A program made the translations under genes and the position numbers. From NCBI GenBank assembly GCA_018894105.1, contig CM032132.1:29563379-29627378 (forward strand): DNA of 64,000 nt, read 5' to 3'. Below are positions 35,073-46,119 of this stretch, one piece after another. Numbering within the stretch: the stretch's first letter is position 1; each line of letters starts with the position of its first letter. The DNA comes from Jacaranda mimosifolia. Its lineage: Eukaryota > Streptophyta > Magnoliopsida > Lamiales > Bignoniaceae. The notes under the pieces are model-generated. The model had not been told where the DNA came from and ran no database searches. It saw only the letters and a program-made list of their open reading frames with translations.

Positions 35073-36705
35073 ATGAAGCTAAAAAGGTTAGAAAGGAAAC
35101 CAGACTTTCTAACCTATTTGCTAGAAAATGAACCACAGACAATTGGTGAAGCATTGTCCAGTCCAGAAGCACCATTCTGCAAAGAAGCTATCAATAGTGA
35201 AATACAGTCAATTATGCAGAATCACACTTGGGAGCTCGTTGATGTCCCAGTAGGCCATAAACCATTAGGCTTCAAATGGATTCTTCGAAGGAAATACAAG
35301 GCATATGGCTCTATAGACAAATACAAGGCGAGGCTGGTAGCAAAAGGGTTCAAACAAAAGGAAGGACTTGATTTCTTCGACACTTACTCACCAGTAACAA
35401 GAATAACATCCATAAGGGTGCTTATTGCAATAACAACCCTGAACAATCTTGAAATACATTAAATCGATGTGAAAACTACCTTCCTGAATGGTGAGTTAGA
35501 TAAAGAAATTTATACGAAACAACCTAAAAGATTTTTTATTCCCGAACATGAAAAGAAAGTATGCAGGCTTGTTAAATCATTGTATAGATTCAAACAAGCT
35601 CTGAAACAATGGCATGAAAAATTTGACAAAGTAATGTTGTCAAATGGCTTTAAGATAAACGAGTGTGACAAATGTGTGTACTTAAAAAGCACTCAAAGTG
35701 AATTTGTCATAGTTTACCTATATGTTGACGACATGCTGGTAATGGGTAACACTCAAGATGTCATCTTGACTACCAAGAAAATGCTTCAGAAGCATTTTGA
35801 CATAAAAGATATAGGTGTAGTGGATGCCATACTGGGGATTAAGATTATCAGAATGACTTATGAGCTGATTCTCATTCAATCCCATTATGTTGAGAAAGTT
35901 CTCAAGAAATTCAATGTGTAAGAAAACTTTCCTATAAAAATGCCCCTGCATCCCAGTCAACATCTGAGCAAAAATACTTGTGAAATCATTTCTCAAGTGG
36001 AATACTCGAGAATAATAGGTAGTTTGATGTTTCTAACAAATTGTACTCGCCCCGACATTACGTGCTGAGTAAACAAGTTGAGTAGATTTACAAGCAATCC
36101 TCGTAATGAACACTGGAAAGCACTAACAAGGGTACTTAGATTTCTTAAGTACATAATGGACTACGGGTTACACTACACTAGATATCCAATTGTACTGGAA
36201 GGCTATAGTGATGCCAACTGGATATCTGATATGAAAGACACAAAGTCCACAAGTGGGTATGTTTTTACACTAGGTGGTGTTGATGTGTCCTGGAAATCCT
36301 CTAAATAGATGTGTATAGCTTGTTCTCCTATGGAGTCTGAATTCATTGCCTTGGACAAAACAGAAGAAGAGGCAGAATGGCTTCAAAACTTTCTAGAGGA
36401 TATTCCGTGTTGGCTTAAATCGTTCTCTGCCATCATAATTCATTGTGATAGTCAATCAACCACTGGAAGGGCACAAAACAGCTTATATGATGGCTATCTC
36501 GTTTGATGTATAATGGTAAATCTCGTCATATCAGACCACAACATAATACCATACGACAATTGATCTCAAATGGTATAATTTCATTTGATTATGTGAAATC
36601 CAAAGAAAATTTAGCATATCCATTAACAAAAAGTTTGCCTAGAGATCAAGTGAAATGAGAGGGATGGGATTAAAGCCCATTAGTCTAAGAGCTGAAATAG
36701 CGAAC
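35073..36705 (+). pseudogene. Copia RT and RNase H of the nested element
   Basis: RT begins at about 35100: EAINSEIQSIMQNHTWELVD, GFKWILRRKYKAYGSIDKYK, ARLVAKGFKQKEGLDFFDTY, then after one stop VKTTFLNGELDKEIY and the catalytic LYVDDMLVMGN (YVDD at about 35720-35731). RNase H runs from about 36180: [41 protein letters not shown], and a terminal region with RHIRPQHNTIRQLI and YVKSKENLAYPLTK. It ends near GMGLKPI (36660-36690). All catalytic motifs are recognisable. In-frame stops at 35461, 35920 and 36307, among others, inactivate it. Confidence 0.9.
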
Positions 36706-37221
36706 ACCCAACCATGATGATTGGAGATCCTAAGAACTTGGTTCAATAAGACAACTAAGCCATGATGGTTCATGTGAGCACTTCAACCCATTCCTAGGAC
36801 ATAGAAGTAATGCCTGCTAAGTGGGTACAAGGCTAAGTCTTAACTCTCAATGATTCCCAGAGCTAGAATTGCGGAGTATGGCAGGATACTCTCTGTAGGA
36901 GATCACCTATGTAAGTGTGAAGATAGGGCCGCTTCATGGTAAACACTTATGAATCCAAGATTGTTGTCCATGGCTAAAACAGACACAACCACCAAGAACT
37001 AAAAGCGTAAGGACAGCTATTGTGTGAACACTGTTGTCTTGGTTTACATCAAAAACTGAACAGCTCAAGACATCACGTTCACTAATTAGCTAAGTGAACC
37101 CGATGGTGCTTTACTAGGGAAGGTTTAAAGCCATAAACTACCTATCCTGATGCAATAGTTGTTCGCCTGAAATCTCTCATGTCTGTATATACATATAAGC
37201 CATCAGTCACATTAATTTCCA

Positions 37222-37235
37222 TTCATGTTGGGGAC
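37222..37235 (+). other. Polypurine tract of the nested copia
   Basis: TTCATGTTGGGGAC lies directly before the 3' LTR. The TTGGGG core matches the short copia tract. Confidence 0.6.
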
Positions 37236-38297
37236 TATTGGAACTTGGTCTTCTTTGACCAAACTTTTAAGTGTGCTCGAAATATTATTTTATAAGAAAT
37301 TGGTGATAGTCATAAACTACACCACGGGTAGATGTCAATAATGTGATTAATTGGCCAAAATCAATTTCAGGTGAATGAGAAATTAACAGTTAAAATAAGC
37401 TACTTAATAGTTGACTAAGAAGACCAATGAGGTGCTAAAGAGTGGAATGAGTTAAACTCCATCCCACATTGAAAAATGGATGAAAGGAAGACTTGAATAT
37501 ATGATTCAAGAGGAAAAGGATGGGCCCCTTGGGAATACCACAAGTGTTTGGAGGGGAGAGGACCTACATGGTAGTAGGTTCGATTCAACCCACGCACGTG
37601 CCGTCACCGCTGTCGTCGCCATCTCAGCTTGACCAAGCTGGACTTGGGCCTTGGCTTGGCACAGCACAACGTGGGCTTGGGATCAGAATTAGGCTAAAAT
37701 CAAATTGGGTTGGTCTTTCAGTTCGATATTAACTTTTTACACCAAATTTATTTGAATTTCTTGGCCCAATTACAACTAGATTTAATTGAATTTTATGTCC
37801 CACGAAAAGCCACAAAACCCTTCAGACTACTGCTTATTTTTGTGTGTTTGGAGATCATCAACACGTGTATGGAAAGGCTCAATACATGTCCATTCTAGTC
37901 TCCAAAAATCAACTGATCAAACTTCTGCCTTAGATGCTGAAGCTCCATTGGAAATATGTGGGAGTATTGATCATAGCTGCAGCCATGTTGACCATACTTC
38001 AGCTACCTCAGCTCTATAAGTCAGTCCCAGAGTTCACTTTCTAGGATATATTTTTTTACAAAAGGTTTTGCATACTCATTTTCGAAAATAGAGAGAGCTC
38101 AATACACATAAGGTTAAAGAGAAAAGACAGTTTGTAGTGTTGCTACTGTCTTGGATATTTTTTATATCTTGGGAGACAATAGCCATTGTTCGTTAGCACC
38201 TGTGCGGGGCTAATTCATCCTAAAAATAAAGAGTCATTCTCTTGCCTGGGTTATTTGATCACAAAACTTATACACCGCATCAATAATATTCAAAATA
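37236..38297 (+). repeat. 3' LTR of the nested copia (1062 bp)
   Basis: It begins TATTGGAACTTGGTCTTC and ends AATATTCAAAATA, followed by the AGAAG duplication. It keeps about 220 bp (about 37870-38110) that are missing from the 5' LTR. Confidence 0.9.
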
Positions 38298-38302
38298 AGA
38301 AG

Positions 38303-39830
38303 AGAATAAGAAAAGGCGAGTGGAGAAATGCAGAATTGATCCAGCATGTGGGTTCAAGGAAATCGAGCTAGTGCCTAGGGACTCGAGTAAGATGACAAGG
38401 ATTGGAACCCAATGACCTAAGAACTGGAATTCTTAACCATTGAGTTTCTAAGAAAAAATACGAACGCCTTTGCTTAGAAGCCCTTGGACTTTGAGATAAT
38501 AGACCCTAAGGTGATAGCGCACAAGCTGAATATAGATTCCCAAGTTAGACCCATCCAGTAGAAGAAAAGGAACCACAAGGCGATGAAAAATCGGATCATA
38601 GAGAATGAAGTGAACAAACTTTTGGAGGTGAGACATGTTGTCGAGATTCAGTTCACAAAGTGGCTTTTGAATGTCGTGGTCGTGCCAAATATGGAATGGA
38701 ATGGAGAATGTACACAGATTGCTCCAGCCTGAATAAGGCCTACCCGAAGGATCCTTATCCTTTGCCTCGGATTGATGTACTAGTAGACTCGATAGCAGCT
38801 TGTGCTCTCTTTAGCATGATGGGTGCCTTCTAGGGATATCACCAAATTTTTATGGCAAAAGAAGATAGAGATAAGGCAACCTTCATTACGAAAAGGGGAG
38901 TCTTTTGTTATAATATTATGCTATTCCGACTGAAGAATGTAGGAGCCACTTACCAAAGGTTGGTGAACAAGATGTTCAAGGACCAGATTAGGATAACTAT
39001 GGAGGTATACGTGGATGATATATTGGCAAAAGTTTGAATGAGCTCTACCATTTGATGCATTTAGAATAAGCTTTTGACATTATGAGAAAAAACAAGATAA
39101 AGCTTAACCCATCTAAATGCACTTTGGGGGTCAAGGTGGAAACTTTATGGGGTACTTAGTCAGCGAGCGCGGGATAGAGGCCAACCTAGGGAAGATCAAA
39201 GCTGTAATTGAAATGAGCTCGCCCAAATTAGTGAAGGATGTTCAGAAGTTGACTGGGACATCGCATCCCTAAATTGGTTCATTTCAAGATTGGCTGATAA
39301 GAGCTTGCCATTCCTTAAGATTTTAAGGAACATGAAGAACTTTCAATGGAACTAGGAATATGAGAAAGCATTTGAAGACCTCAAAGAGTACTTGGCCTCA
39401 CCCCCTTTGTTGGTCAAACCTGTATACGGGGAGCCCTTATACTTATATTTGGCAACGTCAGAGTGTGTAGTCAGTTTAGTGTTGATTCGGGAAGAGAATT
39501 TGGTTCACAAACATGTATACTACGTGAGCAAGGTACTGTGATGAGCAAAAAGTAGATACTTGGAGGTCGAAAAGTTAGCTCTAGCTTTTGTGATGACAAC
39601 GAAAAAACTAAAGCCATATTTCTGGTCTCATAAGATTATTATTTTGGGTAATCATCCACTAAAACAAGTCTTCACCAAGTCTGATGTTTTGGGAAGGCTA
39701 GTAAAATAGGTCGTGAGCTAGGGGAGTTCGACATAGAATATTAAAATAGGAGCTCTGTGAAAGTGTAGATCCTATCAAACTTCATGGTCGAGATGGTTAG
39801 TTAAAAACCCGATCTCGAGGGAGAAATTTG
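38303..39830 (+). pseudogene. Tat RT and RNase H
   Basis: The Tat pol resumes after the nested copia. RT motifs across frames: NKAYPKDPYPLPRIDVLVDS (38730), GYHQIFMAKEDRDKATFIT, CYNIMLFRLKNVGATYQRLV, VYVDDILAK (YVDD at 39006-39017). RNase H-like connection: MGYLVSERGIEAN-like (39150), FQWNXEYEKAFEDLKEYLAS-like (39345), and PLYLYLATSECVVSLVLIRE (39430). The residues before and in the catalytic core are well kept, but stops at 38831, 39036, 39540 and others break it. It would copy the element RNA into DNA. Confidence 0.85.
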
Positions 39831-40215
39831 AATAATGCACATCAATAGGTCGGCCATATCTCAGTATGGGGAGCTAAAATTGTTTTTAAAGGACCTAATT
39901 TTGTAGGGCTCGAGTTCGCGGGCAAGCTAGCTTTTGGGATCACCAACAATGAGGCTGAGTATAAAGCCATGATCATAGGATTGAAGGCAGCAAAGCGCAT
40001 GAATGCTAAAAGGTTAAATGTCTACACTAATTTGCAGCTTGTGGAGCATCAAATCGAAGAGACATTTGAGACTCAAGAAAAATCCATGACAAAATACCTG
40101 AGAAAGGTTAAGGAACTCATGTTGGAATTCGTATTTTGCCAAGTGCAGTAGATCCCAAGGGAGGAAAATAGAAGAGCAAACACTTTAGCTAAGTTCGGCA
40201 GCTTAACCATAGAAA
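39830..40215 (+). pseudogene. Archaeal-type second RNase H (Tat marker domain)
   Basis: The translation reads KLAFGITNNEAEYKAMIIGL, NVYTNLQLVEHQIEETFE, MTKYLRKVKELM and, after one stop, PREENRRANTLAKFGS. NNEAEY and the final PREEN-R-AN-LAK are the characteristic blocks of the additional archaeal-like RNase H found in Tat-lineage elements. The catalytic aspartate of the D-S-Q-L motif is replaced by asparagine (TNLQL). It would remove RNA during DNA synthesis. Confidence 0.85.
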
Positions 40216-40319
40216 CCCGGAGCACGACCATAACCTTATTGATAGCTAAACATTCAGAACTGGAGAGTGGCGCTTTTGAGAAAGAGGCAGTGATGCAGAT
40301 GGTTGCAGGAGCAACTTAG

Positions 40320-41540
40320 AAGGATGATCTAATTCAGTACTTGGTAAATGGGACACCACTTGGAGACACAAGGGAAGTAAGAAGGTTGGCTTTCAGGGCA
40401 AATCGGTTTATTATGATAAATGGGGAGTTATACAAGAGATCCATCGAAGGGCTACTGCTAAAATGCTTGGGACTCGAAAAGGCTCTATATGTGATGCGAG
40501 AGATCCATGAGGGCAGTTGTGGAAACCACTCAGGAGGGAGGTCCTTAGCACTAAATATCCTTAGGCAAGGCTATTTTTGGCCCATTATGAATCAAGATAC
40601 AACAGCCTTGGTTAGAAGATGTGAGAAATGCCAATTCTATGCCAACCTTACCCATCGATCTGCTGTCCCGATCAAATCGATTCCCGTGTCATGTCCATTT
40701 GACCAATAGGGAATTGATATAGTGGGTTATTTCCTGCTTGCCGGGGGATAGAAAAGGTTCATGATAGTGGCAGTTGAATATTTCGATAAATGGGTTAAGG
40801 CAGAGACGTTAGTGAAGGTCACTGAAAGGAAGTCATGAACTTCCTTTGGAAAAATATTATATATGGTTCGGGATCCCTAGGGTCTTAATTTTAGATAATG
40901 GAACTCAATTAAATGGGAAGAAAATAACAAGTTAGTGTGAAGAGCTCAAGATTAAACAACGATTCACCTTTGTTGTGAACCCAAAAGTGAATGGCCAGAT
41001 AGAAGTGACTAACTGTGATCTCTTGAAAAGTCTCAGGGCTTGCTTGGATCAAGCAAAGGGGGCCTAGGCTGACGAGCTCTATGGGGTCTTATGGGCACAT
41101 CGCACCATTCATAAGACCACAATCAGAGAGACCTCCTATTGTTTAGTGTATGGGATAAAGTTGTGTCCCATCTGAGATCGGAGAGCCCACCCAAAGAATA
41201 TTGGAGTACAAACCAGAAAGTAACGACGAGGATCAAGAGTTTGAGCTCGAGGTGATTGAGGAAAAATGAGACAAAGCTTATGTCAAGATCCAAGAATACA
41301 AGAACATTATAGCTAGCTACAACAAGAAAGTTCAACCGAGGAGCTTTCGAGTAGGAGACTGAGTCCTGAAAAAGGTGGAAGTCTCGAAGCATGTGTGGAA
41401 GCTAGACCCAAATTGAGAGGAACCATACAAAGTGATCAAGGTGACCAGGCAGGGGTCATACATGTTGGAAGATGCTAAAGGAAATAAGTTACCAAGGTTA
41501 TGGAATGTGCAGAATTTGAAAATTTTTTATGTTTAAGGCT
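40320..41540 (+). pseudogene. Tat integrase
   Basis: The first part (40341-40709) is open. It holds the HHCC zinc finger in REIHEGSCGNHSGGRSLALN, LRQGYFWPIMNQDT and RRCEKCQF. The core follows with a stop: GIDIVGYF, FMIVAVEYFDKWVKAE, then frameshifted pieces around DNGTQ-like sequence (40898) and the C-terminal segment with YNKKVQPRSFRVGD-like sequence at 41320-41360. It ends near 41537. Stops and at least two frameshifts inactivate it. Confidence 0.82.
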
Positions 41541-41668
41541 GTAACAAATCCTGTAAAGCTAGTATGTGGTTAGTACCCTTTGTAATGCATTTCAATTACA
41601 TTAATTACTCTTTACTTAGTTCCAAGAATCTACCCTCTATGTAATGTCGTTTATGCCCCTTTCCAATA

Positions 41669-42590
41669 CTTTCAAGAAGATCCCAAGATAACAAGATTGA
41701 GATCTTGTGTAGGATCTGTGCAAGATCCCGACGCCCCAAAGAGATCCTAAGATAATAAGATCGAGAACTTGTACAGGGTCTGCGCAAGATCCTAACGCCA
41801 CAAGAGGATCCCAAGGTAATGTGATCAATCACTTGTATAGGATCTGTGGAAGATCTTGACACCTAGAAGATCCCAAGATAATGGGATCGAGATTTGTATG
41901 GGATCTGTATAAGAACTTGACACTATAAGAAGATCCTAAGATAATAGGATCGAGATTTGTATAGGATGTGCACAAGATCCTGACACCATAAAAGATCCCA
42001 AGATAACGACATTGAGATCTTGTATAGGATCTATGCAAGATCCTGACGCCACAAGGAGATCCCAAGATAACAGGATCGAGAACTTATACAGGATGTGCAC
42101 AAGATCCTGACACCTAGAAGATCCCAAGATAAAGGGATCAAGATCTTGTATAGGATATGCGCAAGATCTCGATGCCATAAAAAGATCCCAAGACAATGGG
42201 ATTAAGAACTTATATAGGATCTGCGCAAGATCCTGACACCAAGGGGATCCCAAAATAATGTGATCGGGAACTTATATAGGATCTGTGCAAAATCTTGATG
42301 CCATAAGAGGATCCTAAGGTAACAGGATCGAGAACTTGTATAGAATCTATGAAAGATCTTGACGCCAAGAAGATCCTAAGATAACGGGATCGAGAACTTG
42401 TGTAGGATCAGTGTAAGATCTTGATGCCACAAGAGGATCCCAAGATAACAGGATAGAGAACTTGTATAGAATCTATGAAAGATCTTGATGCTTAGAAGAT
42501 CCCAAGATAACGGGATCAAGAACTTGTGTAGGATCAGTGCAAGATCCTAACACCAAGAAGATTTCAAGTCTACAGGATCGGGATTCCTAT
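41669..42590 (+). repeat. 62-64-bp tandem array in the Tat element, about 15 units
   Basis: Units begin AGATCCCAAGATAA and recur at about 41679, 41743, 41807, 41869 and on to about 42556. Each contains GGGATCGAGAACTTGTATAGG and GCAAGATCCTGACGCC variants. The several overlapping minus-strand open frames at 41605-42253 (repeating GSCADPIQDLD-type peptides) arise from this array and are not genes. Confidence 0.95.
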
Positions 42591-42599
42591 TTTAAGGAG

Positions 42600-42887
42600 A
42601 TTCAGGGTAATATTTCATTATAAGACCTTGAAAACATACTAAGGGCTAAGTAAGGTTGAGTGGACTGTGAGAGAAAGAACTCGTATAGCTGATCCAAATG
42701 AAATTAACTCAGATACTTGGCAAATTTTTCAATATACTCATTTCATTGATATAAAAACCAATTACATAGGTATCCCAGCATAAGATTGCGAAGTCTAGAT
42801 AGTTTATTAAAAGATCTTGAGCTAAGGATGAAATACAAAATCTTTTACAAGTTAAGGGGCTGGAATTTAGCTATGCTAGGCCTTAGT
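42600..42887. other. Non-coding spacer of the Tat element
   Basis: It lies between the tandem array and the 3' end of the antisense gene. Nothing recognisable. Confidence 0.4.
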
Positions 42888-45331
42888 CTATGATGCCCCT
42901 TTCGGGTTCTTGGCCACTATGATAGAAGCGTCGGAAGAGATCTCGTCTTTTTTTGTGGCCAGTTAAGGGACCTCATCTTTCAAAGCGAGGCAACAAACTC
43001 ATCCTTGGGCTCTTCAGCTTCGGTTAGATCACCCATTGGATAATCTTTCAGGTTGGCGTCCTCAGTAGGATCCAACTACTTCAAGTTGAACCCTTCCACG
43101 ATCTCGTTCAGCATTTGCAATTGATCCTGGCACTTCATAAAGCCCATGAAGGTATACTTTGCAGCCTTCTCCTCGACGAGGGATTCGAAGGTGCCTGAGT
43201 CCTTGGAAGCACAGCCTCATCTAATGGGGACTTCTAGATTAGCTCTTTGTACTTCGTAGAGCTTTCGAACTCCGTTTGCCCCTTCGAACATCTCTCCTTA
43301 CATGTTGCCTTTTTCTCCAAGGCCAAGGACTTCTTTGCTTTAGCTAAATTTTGCTCCAAGTCTTTGATCCTCTAGTCCTGATCCGCTAGCTCTTCCTTAT
43401 GTAGGGCTAGTTCGCTGTCAATAGACTCTTAAGTAAACTTCAGGTTGGCCTCGAGTTCCTCTTTGGCCATTTTAAGCTCCATGACCTCGTTGTCGTAAGT
43501 CATAAAGCAACTCATTCAGTAAGAGCATTGTAATGAGAGCTGATGCATATAAGCAGTGTCCTGCAAAGTTTAAGAGAATTAGAGCTAAGCGCCCATGCAA
43601 AAAATGAACCATACATTTACTTATCTACATTACATACTTACCTACATCAAGCGTAGGCACCGTGTTCCTCTATTTTGGAAAAATTCATTGGGGCCATGAA
43701 AGTTTGATCTAGGACCATTAGACACCCTTTGTAGAGCTTGAATGAGGCCTTACCAGATTGGGATCTCAAAAAGCTATTTTGATCTGAAATTTCCCACTTG
43801 GGGATCAGGGGCGAACGTGAAGAGTCACCTAAAAATTGGGAATTGATAGTCTTGTAACATTTACATGCGTCATTCAAAATGGTCTCATGGTGCGTGTGAG
43901 CATCAAGCTCTCAAGGAGAAGTGAGCGCAGGATTGGAGTCGGATCAGCGTCACTTCTCCATATTACTCTTACTCAGCCCCTTACCCTTGGAAGATTTCTC
44001 AACTTTCTTAGATGAGCTCCCACTGGAATGACTGAGGGAGGAAAACTTAGGGCTCTTACTTTTTGAGTCGTGCTTGCATTTCTTCCTTTCACCCTTAAAA
44101 GTATTGGCAGCTACAAGAATGAGTTTGGGGTCTTGTAGTACAACCTCAGCTTCAAAATTTTGAGTAAGGGGCATTGGTTGTTCCACTTCAACTGGTCGGC
44201 TCAATGTACTGGATGGCTAGATCGGGGTCGAGACTTGGCGTGGAGAAGTTGGGGTAGGGGTGAGCTTAGAGGATTGCACCTTTGCCGTCAGGGCCTCCTT
44301 CTAGGCCATTATTTTGTTGATGATCTACAAGTTTTTGCTTGACATGATTGCAAAGTAAAAAACAGTGTAATACCTCAAGCCCAAAACAAAACAAACAAAA
44401 AGAGAAGAAATAAAAAAAATTGATAGCAGCAAGAACCGTTGCTAAGAGCCTTACGGACTGGGATATTAGTTAGCGAGAGGCCAGCAATCTTGATAACCTC
44501 TTCTTTTAAGGGTTCCCCACCCTTGTAAAGATGGTCAGTGGGAATCAACGAAGTGCTCCCCCATGTGACCTTGTTGGATACAGAGATTTTTGGATTATTG
44601 TGCCTCTAATCCGACTTGAACCGCTACGGGTGGTGGGAAAGAGCTCAGATAAAGAGAAAGCATTCCTTCCAGGGCCTAAGTAAGTTAGAACTTTATCCAA
44701 GAATTTGCACATGGGTTACGCAGTGAGTTAACAAAATTGAATAAAGGGACCAGAAGTGGGCAAAAGAGGTTCGATCTCGAAGCTGGACATTATGATGCAA
44801 AAACAAAGAGTATGCCTTATGGCATTGGAAACCAGTTGAGTAGAGCAAATATCTAGGTCCAACAAGATATTTTCAACAGAGTCCGAGATCGGGAACCTCA
44901 ACCTCTCTTCTAGCAAGCTTACGAAAAAAGTGGCGAATTTGTTCGATGGGAGATACATCCAATCTGATTTATTTGGAAAAATGATGGCATACTCTAGAGG
45001 AATATAGAACTTAGACCTGACTTCCAAGATTACAAGAGATCTAAGCTCAGGCACAATTGCCAGCCACGGGGACGTGCTGAGGATATACTCCACAGTCTCC
45101 AGGTCCTAATTGGGTTCGCCCCCTAATGAAGAGGGTGGACAGGCCAGGAGCGAGCTCGCTTCAGAGTCGAGGTCCCGCGAAGTGGGATGAGTCGAGCTAA
45201 AGATTGAGCTTGCATAAGGAACAATCTATAGGGAGGTCACATCTTTAGAACTCGAGGAGGGGAATATAATGTGGCTCGGCCCTATATGGCTACGGGTTGC
45301 AAGTCTTCTTAGAAGAGAAACTCAAGCTCAT
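42888..45331 (-). pseudogene. Antisense gene of the Tat element (PF04195-like transposon protein)
   Basis: The minus strand carries a broken gene. A possible start is ATG at 45331. From 45093: FYIPLEYAIIFPNKSDWMYL, FFVSLLEERLRFPISDSV and LDICSTQLVSNAIRHTLCF. These follow the pattern of the plant 'putative gypsy type transposon' domain (PF04195 style: RFPL...QL-PNAWR). A serine/lysine-rich linker follows (44204-43950: KKCKHDSKSKSPKFSSLSHS). The segment 43877-43643 reads LRSQSGKASFKLYKGCLMV and IEEHGAYA. An 81-bp GT-AG intron comes next, then a coiled coil (MELKMAKEELEANLKF, RIKDLEQNLAKAKKSL). It ends near 42888 in VAKNPKGAS. A TATA box lies at 45479-45487. Frameshifts and stops make it a pseudogene; its function is unknown. 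Confidence 0.72.
43561..43641 (-). other. Canonical intron in the antisense gene
   Basis: On the minus strand the donor is TGTAG|GTAAGTATG and the acceptor AACTTTGCAG|GACAC, 81 bp apart, with a pyrimidine-rich end. It joins the EEHGAYA segment to the coiled-coil segment (TAYMHQLSLQC...), continuing the protein pattern. Confidence 0.6.
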
Positions 45332-45478
45332 TATTACTAAGAAGATAGACCTTTGTGATCAGGATCTTGTTAGAGGATAGAAAACATAGACTAGAAGGCC
45401 AGATGAGTGTGCTAAGACCCACAGAAAAAAGAATGAGAGAATGAGAAACGGAAATAAAGTGGTAGGGCTAGCCTGGGA

Positions 45479-45487
45479 TATATATAG
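45479..45487 (-). promoter_or_regulatory. TATA box of the antisense gene
   Basis: Minus strand CTCTATATATATCCC, about 150 bp upstream of the ATG at 45331. It is followed by a pyrimidine-rich leader (TTTCTCATTCTCTCATTC), as in plant 5' UTRs. Confidence 0.5.
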
Positions 45488-45635
45488 AGGAAAAAGGATG
45501 ATGGTTCACTCCGCAAGGTATCATCGATGGCAGCGATCAACAATATCTCATCGGATGGCTGATGATGTTCAGAGCATAGTTCCCTAAGTGTCTAAGTTCA
45601 TTCCCCAAGGACAAGAAATGAACTAATACACTTGG

Positions 45636-45651
45636 AAAGTGGGAGAATTAG
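45636..45651 (+). other. Polypurine tract of the Tat element
   Basis: GAAAGTGGGAGAATTA-G directly precedes the 3' LTR TGATGGGG. Confidence 0.8.
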
Positions 45652-46114
45652 TGATGGGGATTATTAATGAAGAAAGATAAAAGAACCACTTTGCCTTTGG
45701 ACTCCAGCTGAAATACCTTTTTATTCGGGTTGGGTCTTGACCCGAATGAACTCGACCCTACCCAAGTTATGACCCAAGCGGCTGACCATTGATCAACTAG
45801 GGATCCAATGCACGATGAAATGCCATGTCTATAAAAGGTAAGATCTACACAGTTCCAAGTCATGTTATCATTATTCACTCACATTTTAAGCTCTTGCCTT
45901 TACCTTGAGCTCATTTGATATTCTCAGTAATTTACTAACTTAGGCATCGGAAGGCCTTAGCTGAAGGCGATCTCAGCTAGCCTAATATATGCTCTTTTGG
46001 TCATGTGAAAGATCCATATACACTTGTGTGGACCACGGTCGAGGTCGAGGCCATAGGCAGGTTAGTTCAGGAAATTCAGGTCGATGTCGAGACTTCAAAA
46101 CCCGTGTCGCATCA
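45652..46114 (+). repeat. 3' LTR of the Tat element (463 bp)
   Basis: It begins TGATGGGGATTATTAATGAAG and ends CCGTGTCGCATCA, followed by the CAACA target duplication. Compared with the 5' LTR it has several indels and a roughly 30-bp insertion near 46050. Confidence 0.95.
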
Positions 46115-46119
46115 CAACA

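Larger units (their letters stand above)
31948..38297 (+). mobile_element. Ty1/copia retrotransposon nested in the Tat element
   Basis: LTRs 31948-32793 and 37236-38297 flank gag and pol in copia order. The target duplication AGAAG is at 31943-31947 and 38298-38302. The insertion lies between the Tat protease and RT and in the same orientation. The 5' LTR lacks about 220 bp present in the 3' LTR (about 37870-38110). Terminal TG...CA is intact in the 5' LTR and mutated to TA...TA in the 3' LTR. Pol has comparatively long open segments (up to 160 codons), so it is younger than its host element but still inactive. Confidence 0.92.
29047..46114 (+). mobile_element. Tat-lineage Ty3/gypsy retrotransposon with antisense gene and nested copia
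   Basis: LTRs 29047-29501 and 45652-46114 are flanked by a perfect 5-bp duplication CAACA (29042-29046, 46115-46119). The order is PBS, gag, protease, [nested copia 31948-38297], RT, RNase H, archaeal-type RNase H, integrase, a 62-bp tandem array, an antisense ORF region, a purine tract and the 3' LTR. Total length is 17.07 kb, or about 10.7 kb without the nested element. The second, archaeal-type RNase H and the 3' array plus extra ORF place it in the Tat lineage. LTR divergence and numerous stops show it is old. Confidence 0.93.

Noticed and set aside
41605..42253. Four overlapping minus-strand frames of repeated short peptides
   Set aside because: They follow the 62-64-bp DNA array and disappear with it; no start context or domain.
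41669..42590. Possible CRISPR-like array
   Set aside because: Whole units repeat with no unique spacers, and the host is a plant; it is an ordinary tandem array of a Tat element.
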